From positions 1,054,001 to 1,118,000 of the forward strand of contig JANCIK010000013.1 of assembly GCA_028532985.1 (NCBI GenBank): a stretch of DNA of 64,000 nt. The letters run 5' to 3'. Below, one piece after another: positions 24,747 through 37,366 of the stretch. The stretch is from Stropharia rugosoannulata (Eukaryota > Basidiomycota > Agaricomycetes > Agaricales > Strophariaceae). A model generated the notes under the pieces. The model was given only the letters and a program-made list of their open reading frames with translations. It made no database searches and had not been told where the DNA came from. The translations under genes and the position numbers were made by a program. Positions within the stretch are counted from its first letter, which is position 1, and the number at the start of each line of letters is the position of its first letter.

Positions 24747-26344
24747 AGGAGAAGCATTATACATGGAGTAATGCTCAGCTATAGGTTAAGACCCATTTTC
24801 TTGGTTGTCGGTCATTTTTATCTATGTGCACTCTACCGACTTTATGTAAGTAATACACACCTAGTATATTTTGATTATGGATGGACATTAACTATGTGAC
24901 TGACCTTCGCATTGTTGTGTGGTCTTCCTGGCCAACCTCTTGAGCGACGCAACATTGTACCCTATTGCACCTTTATGGAATCTGGTTGGTAGTAGCATAT
25001 TCCCAATTACAGAAGGTCGACTACCTATTTTGGTCACCGACTTGCTAATGTTACTGCCAAATGTGGCTTTCCACTGCTTTCCATCTCAAGAAGCAAGTAT
25101 TACAAGTTATTATGTCACCAACTTTTGATCACTGCTCGACCTCTGCTGACCTTGGCACACTGCGTACCAGATCCAGTGCCTCCCTTTGCGCAGCTTCTCA
25201 TGGTTCATGGTCGGCTACTCCCGCATATACTCGAGTATACATACTTCCATCCGTGTACTTGAATAACTCCAGGAGCTTAAAGCATAGTGTCACAACGCCC
25301 CACAACTACAATGCATCTGTTAATGTGGCACTGGCACATGCTCAACAGTCAGCGACCTCCGTAGACAGTCGTCAACTTGACAACGTTGCTCCTCGTGTCA
25401 AGAGGATGTGCCGTCACATCGTGTTGAGATTGCCATAAAGATGGCCAGAGATGACGATCATTTTTCATGACCTTAGCCCACTTTATTCCCCTACACAAGC
25501 CTTGAGGCCTGAGGTATTGAGGGATTGTTTACTTAGATCCCCGGAAAAAGTAAGACATGATATCATATACCTGACGGACGGAATGTGTATTTCAGGACGA
25601 GTACTGCTGGCAGTCCTGTTTATTTATTTTTGCTGTATAACGAAAGGTCTATAATTACGCAGCTCCTCCGCAGTGAGAAGGTGACCATGTTGAAAAAAAT
25701 AGAACGGGGGTAGTAAGATGACCAAGATGCGGCCTTGTCAGGCCGCGAGGCAAATGGTGAGCGTCTGGAACGTGTTATCGGGTGCGCATTTGATGCGGTG
25801 CATGCATTTTACACGCTGGGGACATTCTAACGCACAGAGTTGGTTGGAATCGCCGACGTTTGGGTGGCTTGCGAGCATGCGGCGTAATCCACTGAGACAC
25901 AATGAGCCAAGTAAGACGGATTTAGCAGTGGCACTTTTGTTCACTGGTAATAGATATCGGTTACGACTTCCAACTGCAACTAATGAGGTTAGAGTTAGAT
26001 ATATTATTGCTGTGATTGGGATATGTGAGGATATGAGATTAGCCGGGGGTGAGGCAACGTCACTGAGCTCGCCGTTGGCGACTTGCCGTTGTTGTCGCTG
26101 GCAAGTGTTTGGCCAGCTCCCGCCAATTTTTCATACTTGAGCACAGCTAAAAAGATGGGAAAGGTTCACAGAAACGCCTGTGAAGATATTGCAGCCGACT
26201 TGGCAGGAAATAAGAGATAAAATTGTAGAAAGGAGGCGGAGTGGGCAAGGGGCAGTGTCTGTTTCGTCATTCGCTGGTTGAACCAAATAAACCCACACAG
26301 TTCCCACTCCCAACCTCCATCTCCTCCTCCTCCCCCCCTCCGTA
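24747..26344. other. Intergenic region and glucan-synthase promoter
   Basis: About 1.6 kb. ORFs up to 140 codons exist on both strands (for example 25718-26140 plus) but show no family motifs and overlap one another, so none is called. The last 60 nt before the FKS start are a C/T-rich tract (cctccatctcctcctcctcc), typical of strong fungal promoters. Confidence 0.45.
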
Positions 26345-29300
26345 ATGCCTGCCCGTCAGGGGCCCACCAGCCAGGAGGGCTACCCTTCCTCATCACCCTC
26401 CGAGGCACATTCGAACGATCCGTTCACATTGAGCAACCAGCGCCGCTACTACGACAACGATTCGGACAATGTTGAATTTGGGCGCCGTGACTATCGCGAG
26501 ACTTATGCTTCTGATACCAGCAACCCAGCTGCTACCGACTACGAGACTAATGGCAACTACGATTACCGTACGTTGGTTTGAGAAGTCTTGGATGTCTTTT
26601 ATCTCACTACTTCATTCTCGTAGCCCTGCAAGATACCGACTCAGACCCAGATGTTTACGGCCAGCGCCCCGTGCCCTCAACAGAATCTCTCGGCCCACCA
26701 CCGGGAAGTAGGATGGGTTACGAGTCGTCAACACCAACGTTCATGGAGTACACGGGACCAGCAGGTGCACGGGAGGCATATCCGGCCTGGAGTGGAGACC
26801 GTCAAATCCCGCTCTCCAAGGAGGAGATTGAAGACATTTTCCTAGACTTGACTCAGAAGTTCGGTTTTCAGAGGGATTCAATGCGGAATATGGTGCGTGC
26901 TATTCCTTTCGTTTTGCTGTTGGTGTAGGTTACAGGTGCAGCGATGTTGACTTACTCGCTCAGTTCGATTTCTTGATGCAACTGTTGGACAGTCGAGCGT
27001 CGCGTATGTCACCGAATCAGGCTCTCCTTACTCTACATGCGGACTACATTGGTGGGCACAATGCCAACTACCGCAAATGGTATTTTGCCGCGCAATTAGA
27101 TCTCGATGATGCCATCGGCCAAACCCAGAACCCGGGGTTGAACCGCCTCAAGTCGAAACGCAGCGCCAAAAGGCAGCCTCACGAAAAGTCCCTCAATACC
27201 GCTCTCGAACGTTGGCGGGAGGCCATGCACAACATGAGCCAGTACGACCGTCTTCGTCAAATTGCATTGTATCTTCTATGTTGGGGCGAGGCTGCTCAGG
27301 TACGGTTTGCTCCCGAGTGTTTATGCTTCATCTTCAAATGCGCGGACGACTACTATCGCTCACCCGAGTGCCAAAGTCGTGTCGAACCTGTTCCAGAAGG
27401 ACTATATTTGCGAGCAGTCGTCAAACCCTTATATCGATTCATTCGCGATCAAGGCTATGAAGTTGTTGATGGTAAATTCGTACGGAGGGAGCGGGACCAC
27501 CAGGATATCATTGGTTATGATGATGTTAATCAACTGTTTTGGTATCCCGAGGGTATAGCACGTATTGTACTAAACGACAAGGTGCGTCCATTTCAACTGA
27601 ATGATAGGTATTATCTCAAATTTTGCAGACACGACTGGTGGACCTACCCCCTGCTCAACGATTTATGAAATTTGACCGCATTGATTGGAGCCGTGCTTTC
27701 TTCAAAACATATTCCGAAAAACGCTCTTTTGGACATCTTCTTGTCAACTTCAACCGGATTTGGGTCATTCATATTGCAGTGTACTTCTTCTACACCTCTT
27801 TTAACTCCCCCAGCATATACCGCTCGGTAGGACGATCGACACCGGCCATGACGTGGTCAGCAGTTGCACTAGGAGGCGCGGTGGCCACAATCATCATGAT
27901 CCTCGCGACACTGGCGGAATTTTCTTACATCCCCACGACGTGGACAAATACGTCACACCTTACGCGGCGACTGATCTTTTTGCTTATCACTCTCGGACTC
28001 ACCGCCGGCCCGACTTTCTACGTCGCGATTGTGGAGCACAACGGAACTGGCGGCTCGCTGGCGCTCATCCTCGGCATTGTCCAATTCTTTATTTCTGTTC
28101 TTGCTACCGTTCTATTCGCTATCATTCCTTCAGGGCGGATGTTTGGTGATCGCGTGGCGGGTAAGTCACGGAAGTATCTAGCTAGCCAAACTTTCACAGC
28201 GAGTTATCCAACATTGGATCGCTCAAGCCGAATTGGTTCAATCTTGCTTTGGCTATTGGTTTTTGGATGCAAGTTTACGGAGTCCTACTTTTTCTTGACG
28301 ACTTCATTTGGCAAACCCATCCAAGTCATGGTGGGCATGAAGGTGCAAAATTGCAATGACCGCTTCTTCGGAAATGCTCTATGTCGCAATCAGGCCGCAT
28401 TCACACTCACGATCATGTACATCATGGACCTGTGTCTCTTCTTCCTTGATACCTTCCTCTGGTACATTATTTGGAACACAGTGTTTAGTATTGCACGGTC
28501 GTTCGTGCTAGGCCTATCGATTTGGACTCCATGGAAGGATATCTATACCCGTCTGCCGAAGCGCATCTACGCTAAACTTTTGGCGACACAAGATATGGAA
28601 ATTAAGTACAAGCCCAAGGTATGCGTATCAAGCTTGACAGTGGGTCTCTCATGCTAACTACCGTTAGGTCCTTGTTTCCCAAATCTGGAACGCTATCATT
28701 ATATCCATGTACCGCGAGCATTTGCTCTCTATCGACCACGTCCAGAAACTTCTATACCACCAAGTCGACAACGGTAATGGTACTGGTCGTCGTAGCCTAC
28801 GCGCCCCGCCATTCTTTATCGCTCAGGACGACAACAGCAAAGGAGAATTCTTCCCCCCTGGCAGTGAAGCTGAACGCCGTATTTCCTTCTTTGCCCAATC
28901 GCTTACGACTAACATCCCCCCACCCCTCCCGGTCGATGCTATGCCCACTTTCACCGTGCTGACCCCGCATTACAGTGAGAAGGTATGTGCTTTCTATCAT
29001 TACTAGTCATATAAGGACAAGTCTGACTGGTTGTCATTTAGACCCTTCTTTCGCTTCGCGAGATTATTCGCGAAGAAGACCAGAATACCCGTGTTACGCT
29101 TCTCGAGTACCTTAAGCAGCTGCATCCCATTGAATGGGAGAACTTCGTCAAGGACACGAAGATACTCGCGGAAGAGTCGGCTATGTTTAACGGCGGCGTC
29201 AACCCATTTGCTAACGATGAGAAGGGTCAATCCAAGGTCGACGATTTACCATTTTACTTCATTGGCTTTAAGAGCGCTGCTCCCGAGTTCACCTTGCGCA

Positions 29301-32300
29301 CCCGTATCTGGGCCTCGCTTCGTGCACAAACACTCTACCGCACTGTTTCTGGAATGATGAACTACTCGAAGGCCATCAAGCTGCTATACCGTGTCGAGAA
29401 TCCAGAAGTCGTCCAAATGTTTGGCGGAAATACAGACAAGCTAGAGCGCGAACTAGAGCGCATGGCCCGTCGCAAGTTCAAGTTCGTCGTATCAATGCAG
29501 CGCTACTCAAAGTTCAATAAGGAGGAACACGAGAATGCCGAATTCTTGCTGCGCGCTTATCCCGATCTTCAGATTGCGTACCTCGAGGAAGAAGCTCCAC
29601 GCAAGGAAGGCGGTGACCCACGCATCTTCTCTGCCCTTATTGATGGACACAGTGAATTCATCCCTGAAACCGGACGCAGAAGACCTAAATTCCGCATCGA
29701 GCTGCCGGGCAACCCTATTCTTGGTGATGGCAAATCCGACAACCAGAACCACGCTATTATCTTCTACCGAGGCGAGTACTTGCAGCTCATCGACGCGAAT
29801 CAAGACAACTACCTGGAAGAGTGTCTCAAAATCCGGAACGTTCTCGCCGAGTTCGAAGAGTATTCCGTCTCACCGCAGAGCCCGTACGCCCAATGGAACA
29901 ACAAAGACTTCCAGCGCGCTCCCATCGCCATTGTCGGTGCACGCGAGTACATTTTCTCGGAAAATATTGGTATTCTGGGTGACTTGGCGGCAGGAAAGGA
30001 GCAGACGTTCGGCACGCTTTCGGCCCGCTCCATGGCCTGGATCGGAGGTAAACTCCATTACGGCCATCCAGATTTCCTCAATGCTCTGTACATGACAACT
30101 CGCGGCGGTGTCTCGAAGGCGCAAAAGGGTTTGCATCTGAATGAGGATATTTATGCCGGGATGAACGCATTTGGTCGCGGTGGTAAGATCAAGCACACCG
30201 AGTATTACCAGTGCGGAAAGGGCCGTGACTTGGGTTTCGGCACCATTCTCAACTTCCAGACAAAAATTGGTACGGGTATGGGTGAGCAGCTGTTGTCGAG
30301 AGAGTACTATTATCTTGGGACACAGCTGCCAATCGATCGATTCCTGACATTCTACTATGGCCATCCCGGTTTCCAGATCAACAACATGTTGGTCATCCTT
30401 TCGGTTCAGCTGTTCATCTTGACTAGTATGTGCTTCTATATATAATACCATTTAAGTGATTTACTGACGACTGAGCTCAGTGGTATACATTGGTACATTG
30501 AACTCGAACTTGATGATCTGCAAGTACACTTCTACCGGGGCATTCATTGCAGGACAAGCTGGCTGCTACAATCTCGACCCTGTGTTTTCGTGGATTCGCC
30601 GCTGCATTATCAGTATTTTCTTGGTGTTCATGATCGCTTTCTTGCCACTATTCCTTCAAGGTATTTCCTTACTTGTATTAATTTTGTGAAACTTATATGT
30701 TGTTTCAGAACTCGTCGAACGAGGTACATGGAAGGCAATTTTCCGTTTGGCAAAACAATTCGGATCCCTGTCGCCGGTCTTCGAGGTGTTTGCTACTCAA
30801 ATTTATACCCACTCAATTCTGAGCAATCTCACATTCGGCGGCGCTCGTTATATTGCTACTGGTCGTGGATTTGCAACAACTAGGATTAACTTCAGCACCC
30901 TCTTCTCCCGTTTTGCAGGGCCTAGCATATACCTCGGGATGAGGACGCTTATCATGTTGCTTTACGTTACGTTGACCTTGTGGACGCCTTGGATTATATA
31001 CTTCTGGGTCACAGTGTTGGCGCTTTGCGTTGCTCCATTCTGGTTCAATCCGCATCAATTTGTCTTCTCGGATTTCATCATCGATTACCGGTATGTTTGA
31101 CCCCTGTGATCTCCGTTTGGTCCTCTGTGAAACCGTTATCTTATTTTTCTTTCTATTTTTCAGGGAATTTCTTCGATGGATGATGCGCGGTAACTCAAGG
31201 TCGCACAACAATTCTTGGATAGGTTATTGCCGACTTTCGCGTACCATGATAACCGGGTACAAGAAGAAAAAACTCGGCCATCCCTCAGAGAAGCTTTCCG
31301 GCGATGTTCCACGGGCCACCTGGCGCGCAGTCATTTTCTCAGAAATCATATTCCCCGTGGTTATGGCCATCCTGTTTGTCATTGCGTACATGTTCGTAAA
31401 GTCGTTTGCAGTCAACGGCAAGTTCCCGCCAAGCCCGCTCATCCGAATTGCGGTCATCTCCCTTGGCCCCATCGTGTGGAATGCTGCTGTGTTGCTGGTA
31501 TTATTCCTAGTGTCGCTGTTCTTGGGACCTATGCTCGACCCCGCATTCCCTAGGTTCGGCTCTCTCATTGCATTCATCGCTCACTTGCTTGGTGTTTTGG
31601 GCATGATAGGCTTCTTTGAGTTCCTGGTAAGCATCCCTTGTCCACGTCCTTATGCTGAACACCCTCTGATCCACTTTTTCTTCTCTTTTAGTGGTTCCTG
31701 GAACGTTGGGATGTGTCACATGCCGTTCTCGGTCTTATCTGTGTCATCGCCATTCAGCGAGCGGTGCATAAAATTCTGATTTCTGTCTTCCTGTCCCGTG
31801 AGTTCAAGCATGACGAAACGAATCGGGCCTGGTGGACGGGTAGGTGGTATGGCCGCGGACTCGGGAACCATGTGATGTCGCAGCCTGCTCGGGAATTCAT
31901 AGTCAAGATCATTGAACTGTCACTTTGGAGTTCAGACTTGCTACTCGGCCATCTACTGCTATTTATGCTTACTCCACTCATTCTCATACCCTACTTCGAT
32001 CGTCTCCATGCAACTCTTCTTTGTGAGTCTTCATATCCTTTGTATTCCTGTTTTTCGTGCTGATTCATCTTCTTTCTTAGTCTGGTTGCGACCGTCAAAA
32101 CAAATCCGTGCGCCTCTTTACTCCATCAAACAGAAACAGAAGCGCCGTTGGATTGTAAGTATCTTGCTCCGAATTTCTACTTTGCCTTGTACTGAGTTAT
32201 TTTCTCTGCGAAGATCATCAAGTATGGGATCACGTACATCTTTGTCATTGCCATCTTCGTTGCCCTCATTGCTTTACGTAAGTCTAGTCACATTGGTGCA

Positions 32301-32386
32301 TTGTTCAATACTAACCACGATACTTTATAGCCGCCGCCTTCCGCTCTAGCTTACACTTTGATTGCACGCTTTGCGACAATCTGTAA
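26345..32386 (+). CDS. FKS1: 1,3-beta-glucan synthase catalytic subunit (GT48)
   Basis: Plasma-membrane enzyme polymerising UDP-glucose into beta-1,3-glucan, the main cell-wall polysaccharide. After a disordered N-terminus ([14 protein letters not shown]) comes the FKS1 domain ([29 protein letters not shown]), then [19 protein letters not shown] and [17 protein letters not shown] first membrane cluster covers about 27740-28560. The cytoplasmic GT48 core runs from about 29040 to 30430 with [71 protein letters not shown] and [20 protein letters not shown] second membrane cluster runs 30430-32386. Two very large exons carry most of the core; introns at the 3' end are short. The protein ends [19 protein letters not shown]. 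Very confident. It lies immediately upstream of three thaumatin-like genes on the same strand. Confidence 0.97.
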
Positions 32387-33084
32387 AGGACTCTAATATT
32401 TACGAACTTGTTAGACAATTCTGCGCCATCCTATTCTGCTTTAATAACTTCCCTGGCGCACGAATATTATCATGGACTTTTTTCAGTAGTCTTATATCGG
32501 CTGCTACGGAGCATCTTCTACCGCAAGGACATTTATTGTACGCCTACCATACAAGACAATGTGAACACAATCTTGTCATCTCATCTTTCTGCCTACTTTA
32601 TGAGTACATCTCATAGCTAAGCCGATTTGTAGCACATGCCCACGGAAGGTTTGGAATGGTTGTCGTTTCAGCTTACATCTGCTCTTTCCCCGGCATCTAT
32701 TGTTTGTCCAGAGTTATAACTTGTATGACTGGTCATTTGAGTACTGTACTCTCGTTACGGGTCACGATAAGGTCCGTCCATGCGCACCCCATAGCTTCTC
32801 TCGTCCTTTCCGAGAATGATATTGACATTTGTTCTCGAACAGGATATCAAAGGCAAAACTTAGAACACTGATTCTGGCTACCTTAGTGGACTTGTTGGGT
32901 CATCATAGATCATTTGCGGGCGGTCGAGGTTTTTTGTGCCATGCTGTATTTTTCCACCGTGGTCTGATAGCTCCACTACCTCTTAGGATAAAAGGCAGAA
33001 TTCCAGCTCATCGTTATTCTGCAGTTTGCAGACAACCCGCATCTCAAACAGCATCAGTTTGCACGCTAACCCGAGTCCACAACT
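32387..33084. other. Intergenic region upstream of thaumatin-like gene 1
   Basis: About 700 nt holding the FKS1 3' end and the promoter of the first thaumatin-like gene, with a TATA-like element near 32988. A 71-codon ORF (32656-32871) has no recognisable features. Confidence 0.4.
32988..32995 (+). promoter_or_regulatory. TATA-like element of thaumatin-like gene 1
   Basis: ATAAAAGG, 90 nt upstream of the ATG at 33085. The two paralogues also have a TATAAAG-type element 54-86 nt upstream of their ATG. Confidence 0.5.
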
Positions 33085-34433
33085 ATGAAGTCCTTCCTCG
33101 CCGCGTTTGTCTCTGTCGCTGTGTCCAGCGCTTCTGCTCGGACTTTCACGGTATGTCCGCTGCGTTTTTTTAAACTGCTCCTTCTCTCACACGGCTTGAA
33201 AAAATAGGTGTACAACGCATGTCCGTTCACCATCTGGTAAGTATTTTTATTGACATTCCAGAACGCCGTGGCTCACTGAATTCGTAGGCCAGCAGTGCGT
33301 AGCATTAACACGAGCGTCAAGTCACCGTCTATTCACACACTTTTCTTCGTCAGATGTTCACCGACCTTAATGTCGCACCAAATGTGCCGAACTTCCCAAC
33401 CGGGTCGGTGCCGAATATGCTTCGAAAGAACTAAACTTATTCCAGTCATGTAGATGGGAAGCGGCGTCCTTTACCAAGGTCTCGTTCACCGTCCCCGACA
33501 ATTGGAAAGCTGGACGCATCTGGGTAAGCTCATACCGCACTTAATGTGGGTTATTGCAGCTTTTTGATTTTGAAAAACAAACATGATAGGCGCGCCGCGA
33601 CTGTGACTTTTCGACTAACCCCGGGCCCAACTCTTGCCTCGACGGCGGTTGTAACGGCGGGCTTCTTTGCGATCCGCACACCGGCACGGTATGTGTCTCC
33701 GTGGGATTTACACTCTGCATCACTCTGATCCGGCGCAGGGTGTCCCTCCCGCAACTGTGGCCGAGTGGACTCTGCAAGGCGATGGCAACCGCGATTTCTA
33801 TGATGGTATGTTGGGCACTTCACTCGTCTTGTGAAAAAGAACAAAAGTCTTATTCCTGCCCTTAAACAGTATCCCTCGTTGATGGGTACAACTTGCCCAT
33901 GCGTATAGACAACAACCAAGGTTGTCATGTAGCTGATTGCCCCGTGGACCTGGGACCCAACTGTATGTTTTACATCTCATGATATCATGACGGATATGAT
34001 GGTGATCTGACACTGTACTGGAATAGGCCCACCCCAACTGAAAGGGCCCTTCGATTCTTCTGGGTTCCCAGTCGGCTGCAAAAGTGCTTGCGTGGCCAAC
34101 TTGGACGGAAACCCAAGTAAGCTGCCTGGTTGACACGAGCTGTAGATCTGTGAATGCTGAGACGTTGCATAGCTAACTCTGCCAACTGTTGCTCTGGCTC
34201 GCACAACACACCCGCGACTTGTCCCAACTCTGGTCGGTGTTTTTTTAACCAAATTCTGGAAGATCATGTAATGTGTCTGACCATTTGTGGTTTCAGGTGT
34301 TGCGTTTTACACCTACTTTAAGAATGCTTGCCCCAATGCGTATGCATACGCTTTCGATGAGTCCAGCGGCACTGCGCTCTGGACCTGTGACTCTAGTCTC
34401 AACGCCGACTACACCCTAACCTTCTGCCCGTGA
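33085..34433 (+). CDS. Thaumatin-like protein 1 (secreted, GH64/TLP type)
   Basis: Small secreted protein of about 250 residues. The signal peptide is MKSFLAAFVSVAVSSASA, followed by RTFTVYNACPFTIWPA. Hallmarks: ARRDCDFSTNPGPNSCLDGGCNGGLLC, PPATVAEWTL, YDVSLVDGYNLPM, GPFDSSGFPVGCKSAC, YAYAFDESSGTALWTC and a terminal TFCP. Sixteen cysteines can be counted in the spliced protein, the classic eight-disulfide thaumatin set. The Arg, Glu (VAEW) and Asp (LVDGYN) positions that line the acidic cleft are present. Fungal members of this family (for example the Lentinula TLG1 type) bind or hydrolyse beta-1,3-glucan in walls, including during fruit-body autolysis. At least eight introns, including ones flanking a 7-nt microexon (33288-33294). 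First of three tandem copies downstream of FKS1. Confidence 0.93.
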
Positions 34434-34991
34434 TTTTTTTTCTTTCTTTGAACTCTTGGTAAATGTGCTGTACTTATTTAAAAAACGAAAATGGATTGTT
34501 GTACTTCGTCATCGACCTGCAGAATGCGTGAGGCAAATGTTGCTCATGTGGAAGGATCAGCGTCACAAAATACTTTGAATGGTCAGATGAGCGCGATTCT
34601 CCTACGACTCTCTCAGGTGTGCATACTTGTGCATGCTGCGGTTTTTCAACTTCCAAATTCTTCGGGTCTTGTTATCCGATACAGCATGGCCACTCCAATA
34701 TCTTGACAATCATCTGAGCAGATCAATAACTCTGATGCTCAGTACAGGGATGATTACAACACATCCGTCCATTGAGAATTATTGATAGAATAATACCTTG
34801 TGATTTATGCCGATGTTTCCCCCCGTCTTTGCGAATGTGTTGCCAGAAGTTATTTTTTCACTCGTTCTAAATTTGGGACGTCAACCGCTATTTCTGGTAG
34901 TCTCTCTTTTCTGTCCTGTCGGGCAGCAGATATAAAGGCTGGAAGCATTTTTCTGATGAACCGAGCAGCCTCTCAAATAGTGTCAGTCGCC
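34434..34991. other. Spacer between thaumatin-like genes 1 and 2
   Basis: About 560 nt. It begins with a T-rich tract just after the stop (34431-34450) and ends with a TATA box at 34931. No coding remnant of a thaumatin-like gene was seen. Confidence 0.4.
34931..34938 (+). promoter_or_regulatory. TATA box of thaumatin-like gene 2
   Basis: TATAAAGG, 54 nt before the ATG at 34992. Confidence 0.55.
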
Positions 34992-36326
34992 ATGAAGTAC
35001 CTCGCTCTAGCCAGCTCTGCCCTGTTCTTCTCCCGGGCTGCAGGACGAACGTTCACTGTACGTGTCTTTAAGTGTCTTTAAAATGATAGGTTAACTTATT
35101 ATATTAGGTGTACAATGCTTGCCCGTTCACCATATGGTGCGTCTAAATCAAATACGCGTCGAATAAAATGATTTATATTTTTTCAGGCCTGCGGCAAGTA
35201 TTGCTGTTGCACTTGTGCCCTTTAATCACTAACCTTGAAGGTAACCATGGCTAGATGTTCACAGACTTGAACGTCGCACCCAATGTACCCAACTTCCCAA
35301 CAGGGTAATGCTACTGTCCATTTCTGTGAAGAACAGGATTACTGATACTTGTTCCAGATGGGTTGCGGATTCTTTTACAGCGGTTAGCTTTACAGTACCA
35401 GATAATTGGAAAGCCGGTCGTATTTGGGTAAGCACAATATGGATGTCACTTATTCTTTGTTATCATCATATTGAGGACGTTCAATGCAGGCTCGACGCGA
35501 TTGCGATTTTAGCACTAACCCTGGGCCGAATTCTTGCCTGGATGGAGGATGTAACGGCGGACTGCTTTGCGACCCTCACACCGGCACGGTAAGTGACCAG
35601 TGCATACCTAAGCTGGATGACACTCACTGCTAAAATTAGGGAGTTCCACCAGCAACGGTGGCCGAGTGGACGCTGGAAGGAGACGGTAACCTTGATTTCT
35701 ACGATGGTATGGGACTTCTTTTTTGAGAATGATAGAATCTTTTGCTAACTATGAGCCAGTTTCACTCGTCGATGGATATAATCTGCCGATGCGCATTGAT
35801 AACAACGTTGGCTGCCCAGTTGCATCTTGCCCAGTCGACCTCGGTCCGGGTTGTATGTCTGCTTGATCAAGGATCTTTCGTTGAGCTCACTCCAGTAAAC
35901 CCAGGTCCGTCTCAGCTGCAGGGACCGTTTGACTCCACTGGATTCCCTGTTGGATGCAAGAGCGCTTGTGACGCCAACTTGAGCGGCGATCAAGGTCAGC
36001 TGTGCTGCTAAACCAAAATTTGACCGCCCCACAACTTATCTTGTGAACAGCTAACTCACCCAACTGCTGCTCCGGACAGTTCGACACACCGGCCACCTGC
36101 CCAAGTTCCGGTTCGTCTATATTTTAGTAGCCTTTAAAGTTGGGGGGACACTGACCTGAAGCTTCCTTGTACTCTAATAGGCGTTCAATTCTACAGCTAT
36201 TTCAAGGATAACTGTCCCGATGCATACGCATATGCATTTGATGAGTCCAGTGGCACTGCGCTCTGGACGTGCAACTCCGCTCTCAGCGCAGACTATACCC
36301 TCACCTTCTGTCCCCCACCTGAGTAA
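34992..36326 (+). CDS. Thaumatin-like protein 2 (secreted)
   Basis: Closest paralogue of gene 1. Signal peptide MKYLALASSALFFSRAAG, then RTFTVYNACPFTIWPAMFTDLNVAPNVP once the 7-nt microexon (35187-35193) is included. Shared motifs: GRIWARRDCDFSTNPGPNSC, TVAEWTLEGDG, SLVDGYNLPMRIDNN, CPVDLGPGC, GPFDSTGFPVGCKSAC, NCCSGQFDTPATCPSSG, YAYAFDESSGTALWTC. It ends TFCPPPE, two to three residues longer than its siblings. All 16 cysteines are retained if the intron near 35858 is spliced after GGT T, which restores the Cys codon. The intron after the microexon has a GC donor (35194), unlike in genes 1 and 3. Same exon plan as gene 1, so a tandem duplicate. Likely a wall beta-1,3-glucan-interacting protein by family. 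Confidence 0.92.
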
Positions 36327-37366
36327 AATCCGAATAGTGGTCGCATGAGTTATCTCCAAGTTATCATCCGATGACAGTTATATATAGCACTTGTTTCCAT
36401 AAAAGGCTAATGATATCTCAATTAAACAAGGTGCCACGTCTCCATCTACTTATTTTTAGTCTTTCATGTTCTTGTCTACGAGTTATTGTCCAGCCCATAC
36501 GTGGGTGATGTGCGATACGTATCCACATGTGATGCGTGCTGAACGGAAAACTTGACAGTCAAGTTGCCGCTGAAGCGCTGAGGTCTTCTTTATCTTCCGC
36601 TTGACTTGGCAAGGACACTCAAGTGACAAGATAATGGGCTGACCACGGGCTTGGCGAGAAAATAATACATCGAGTCTTCAAGGAGTTTGGAGTTAATAAT
36701 GCTAACAGAAAACGCTGTAAAAAAAGCTAGAAAGAAGGTAAAGAATTGGGTCTACACCGTATTATTATGGCATACTAATTAAGCAATGTTTTTCTAACCG
36801 TAGCAGTATATTCATATGGCGAGCAACAGCTGTTGAAGAGCATCGAAACGTGCAACTCTCAGCAAATCAACAGCAAATACGTATTGGGCGTAAAGATTTC
36901 ATATCACGGGAACTTACAGAGAGCGAAACCCAGAAGCGTCGATGTGCCGTCTGTCTTATGCATTTTTTCTTCAAAATACGACGGGTTATTTCGTCCATTC
37001 CGGATCTTGGATGCAAGGTCCAGCATGTGGGTCAACACTGACAAGTCCCCGGGCGCAGATTGCCCTGTAGTCATATGGGCATTGGGATGGAGGCATGAAC
37101 GAGGATACGAGTATCATCAGTTACCACCCATGTAAATCATGTACTAACAGGGAAGAGCTTGTGCTCTCCACATAGATCTATTGTCATGGGGCTTCAGCGC
37201 GCTTGGATCTTGACTCGATGAATGACTTCAGCATCTACTTGTCTCAGATCTCTCTGTCGGTCCCCTACGGCGAGGATTTGTATAAAGCTGGTTTAACAGA
37301 AGCAGAGATGCCATAGCTCACTGCATACCACCGATTGCAATACAACTCTCAGCTCACAGTTCAATA
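36327..37366. other. Spacer between thaumatin-like genes 2 and 3
   Basis: About 1.04 kb. A 100-codon ORF (36833-37135) has no recognisable motif and is not called. TATA box at 37281. No repeats or RNA genes noticed. Confidence 0.4.
37281..37288 (+). promoter_or_regulatory. TATA box of thaumatin-like gene 3
   Basis: TATAAAGC, 79-86 nt upstream of the ATG at 37367. Confidence 0.5.

Noticed and set aside
25718..26140. 140-codon plus-strand ORF upstream of FKS1
   Set aside because: No family resemblance, an overlapping minus-strand ORF, and a location in the likely promoter.
29535..30451. Long ORFs in other frames of the FKS1 core exon, on both strands
   Set aside because: Shadows of the GT48 catalytic domain; compositionally odd and without motifs.
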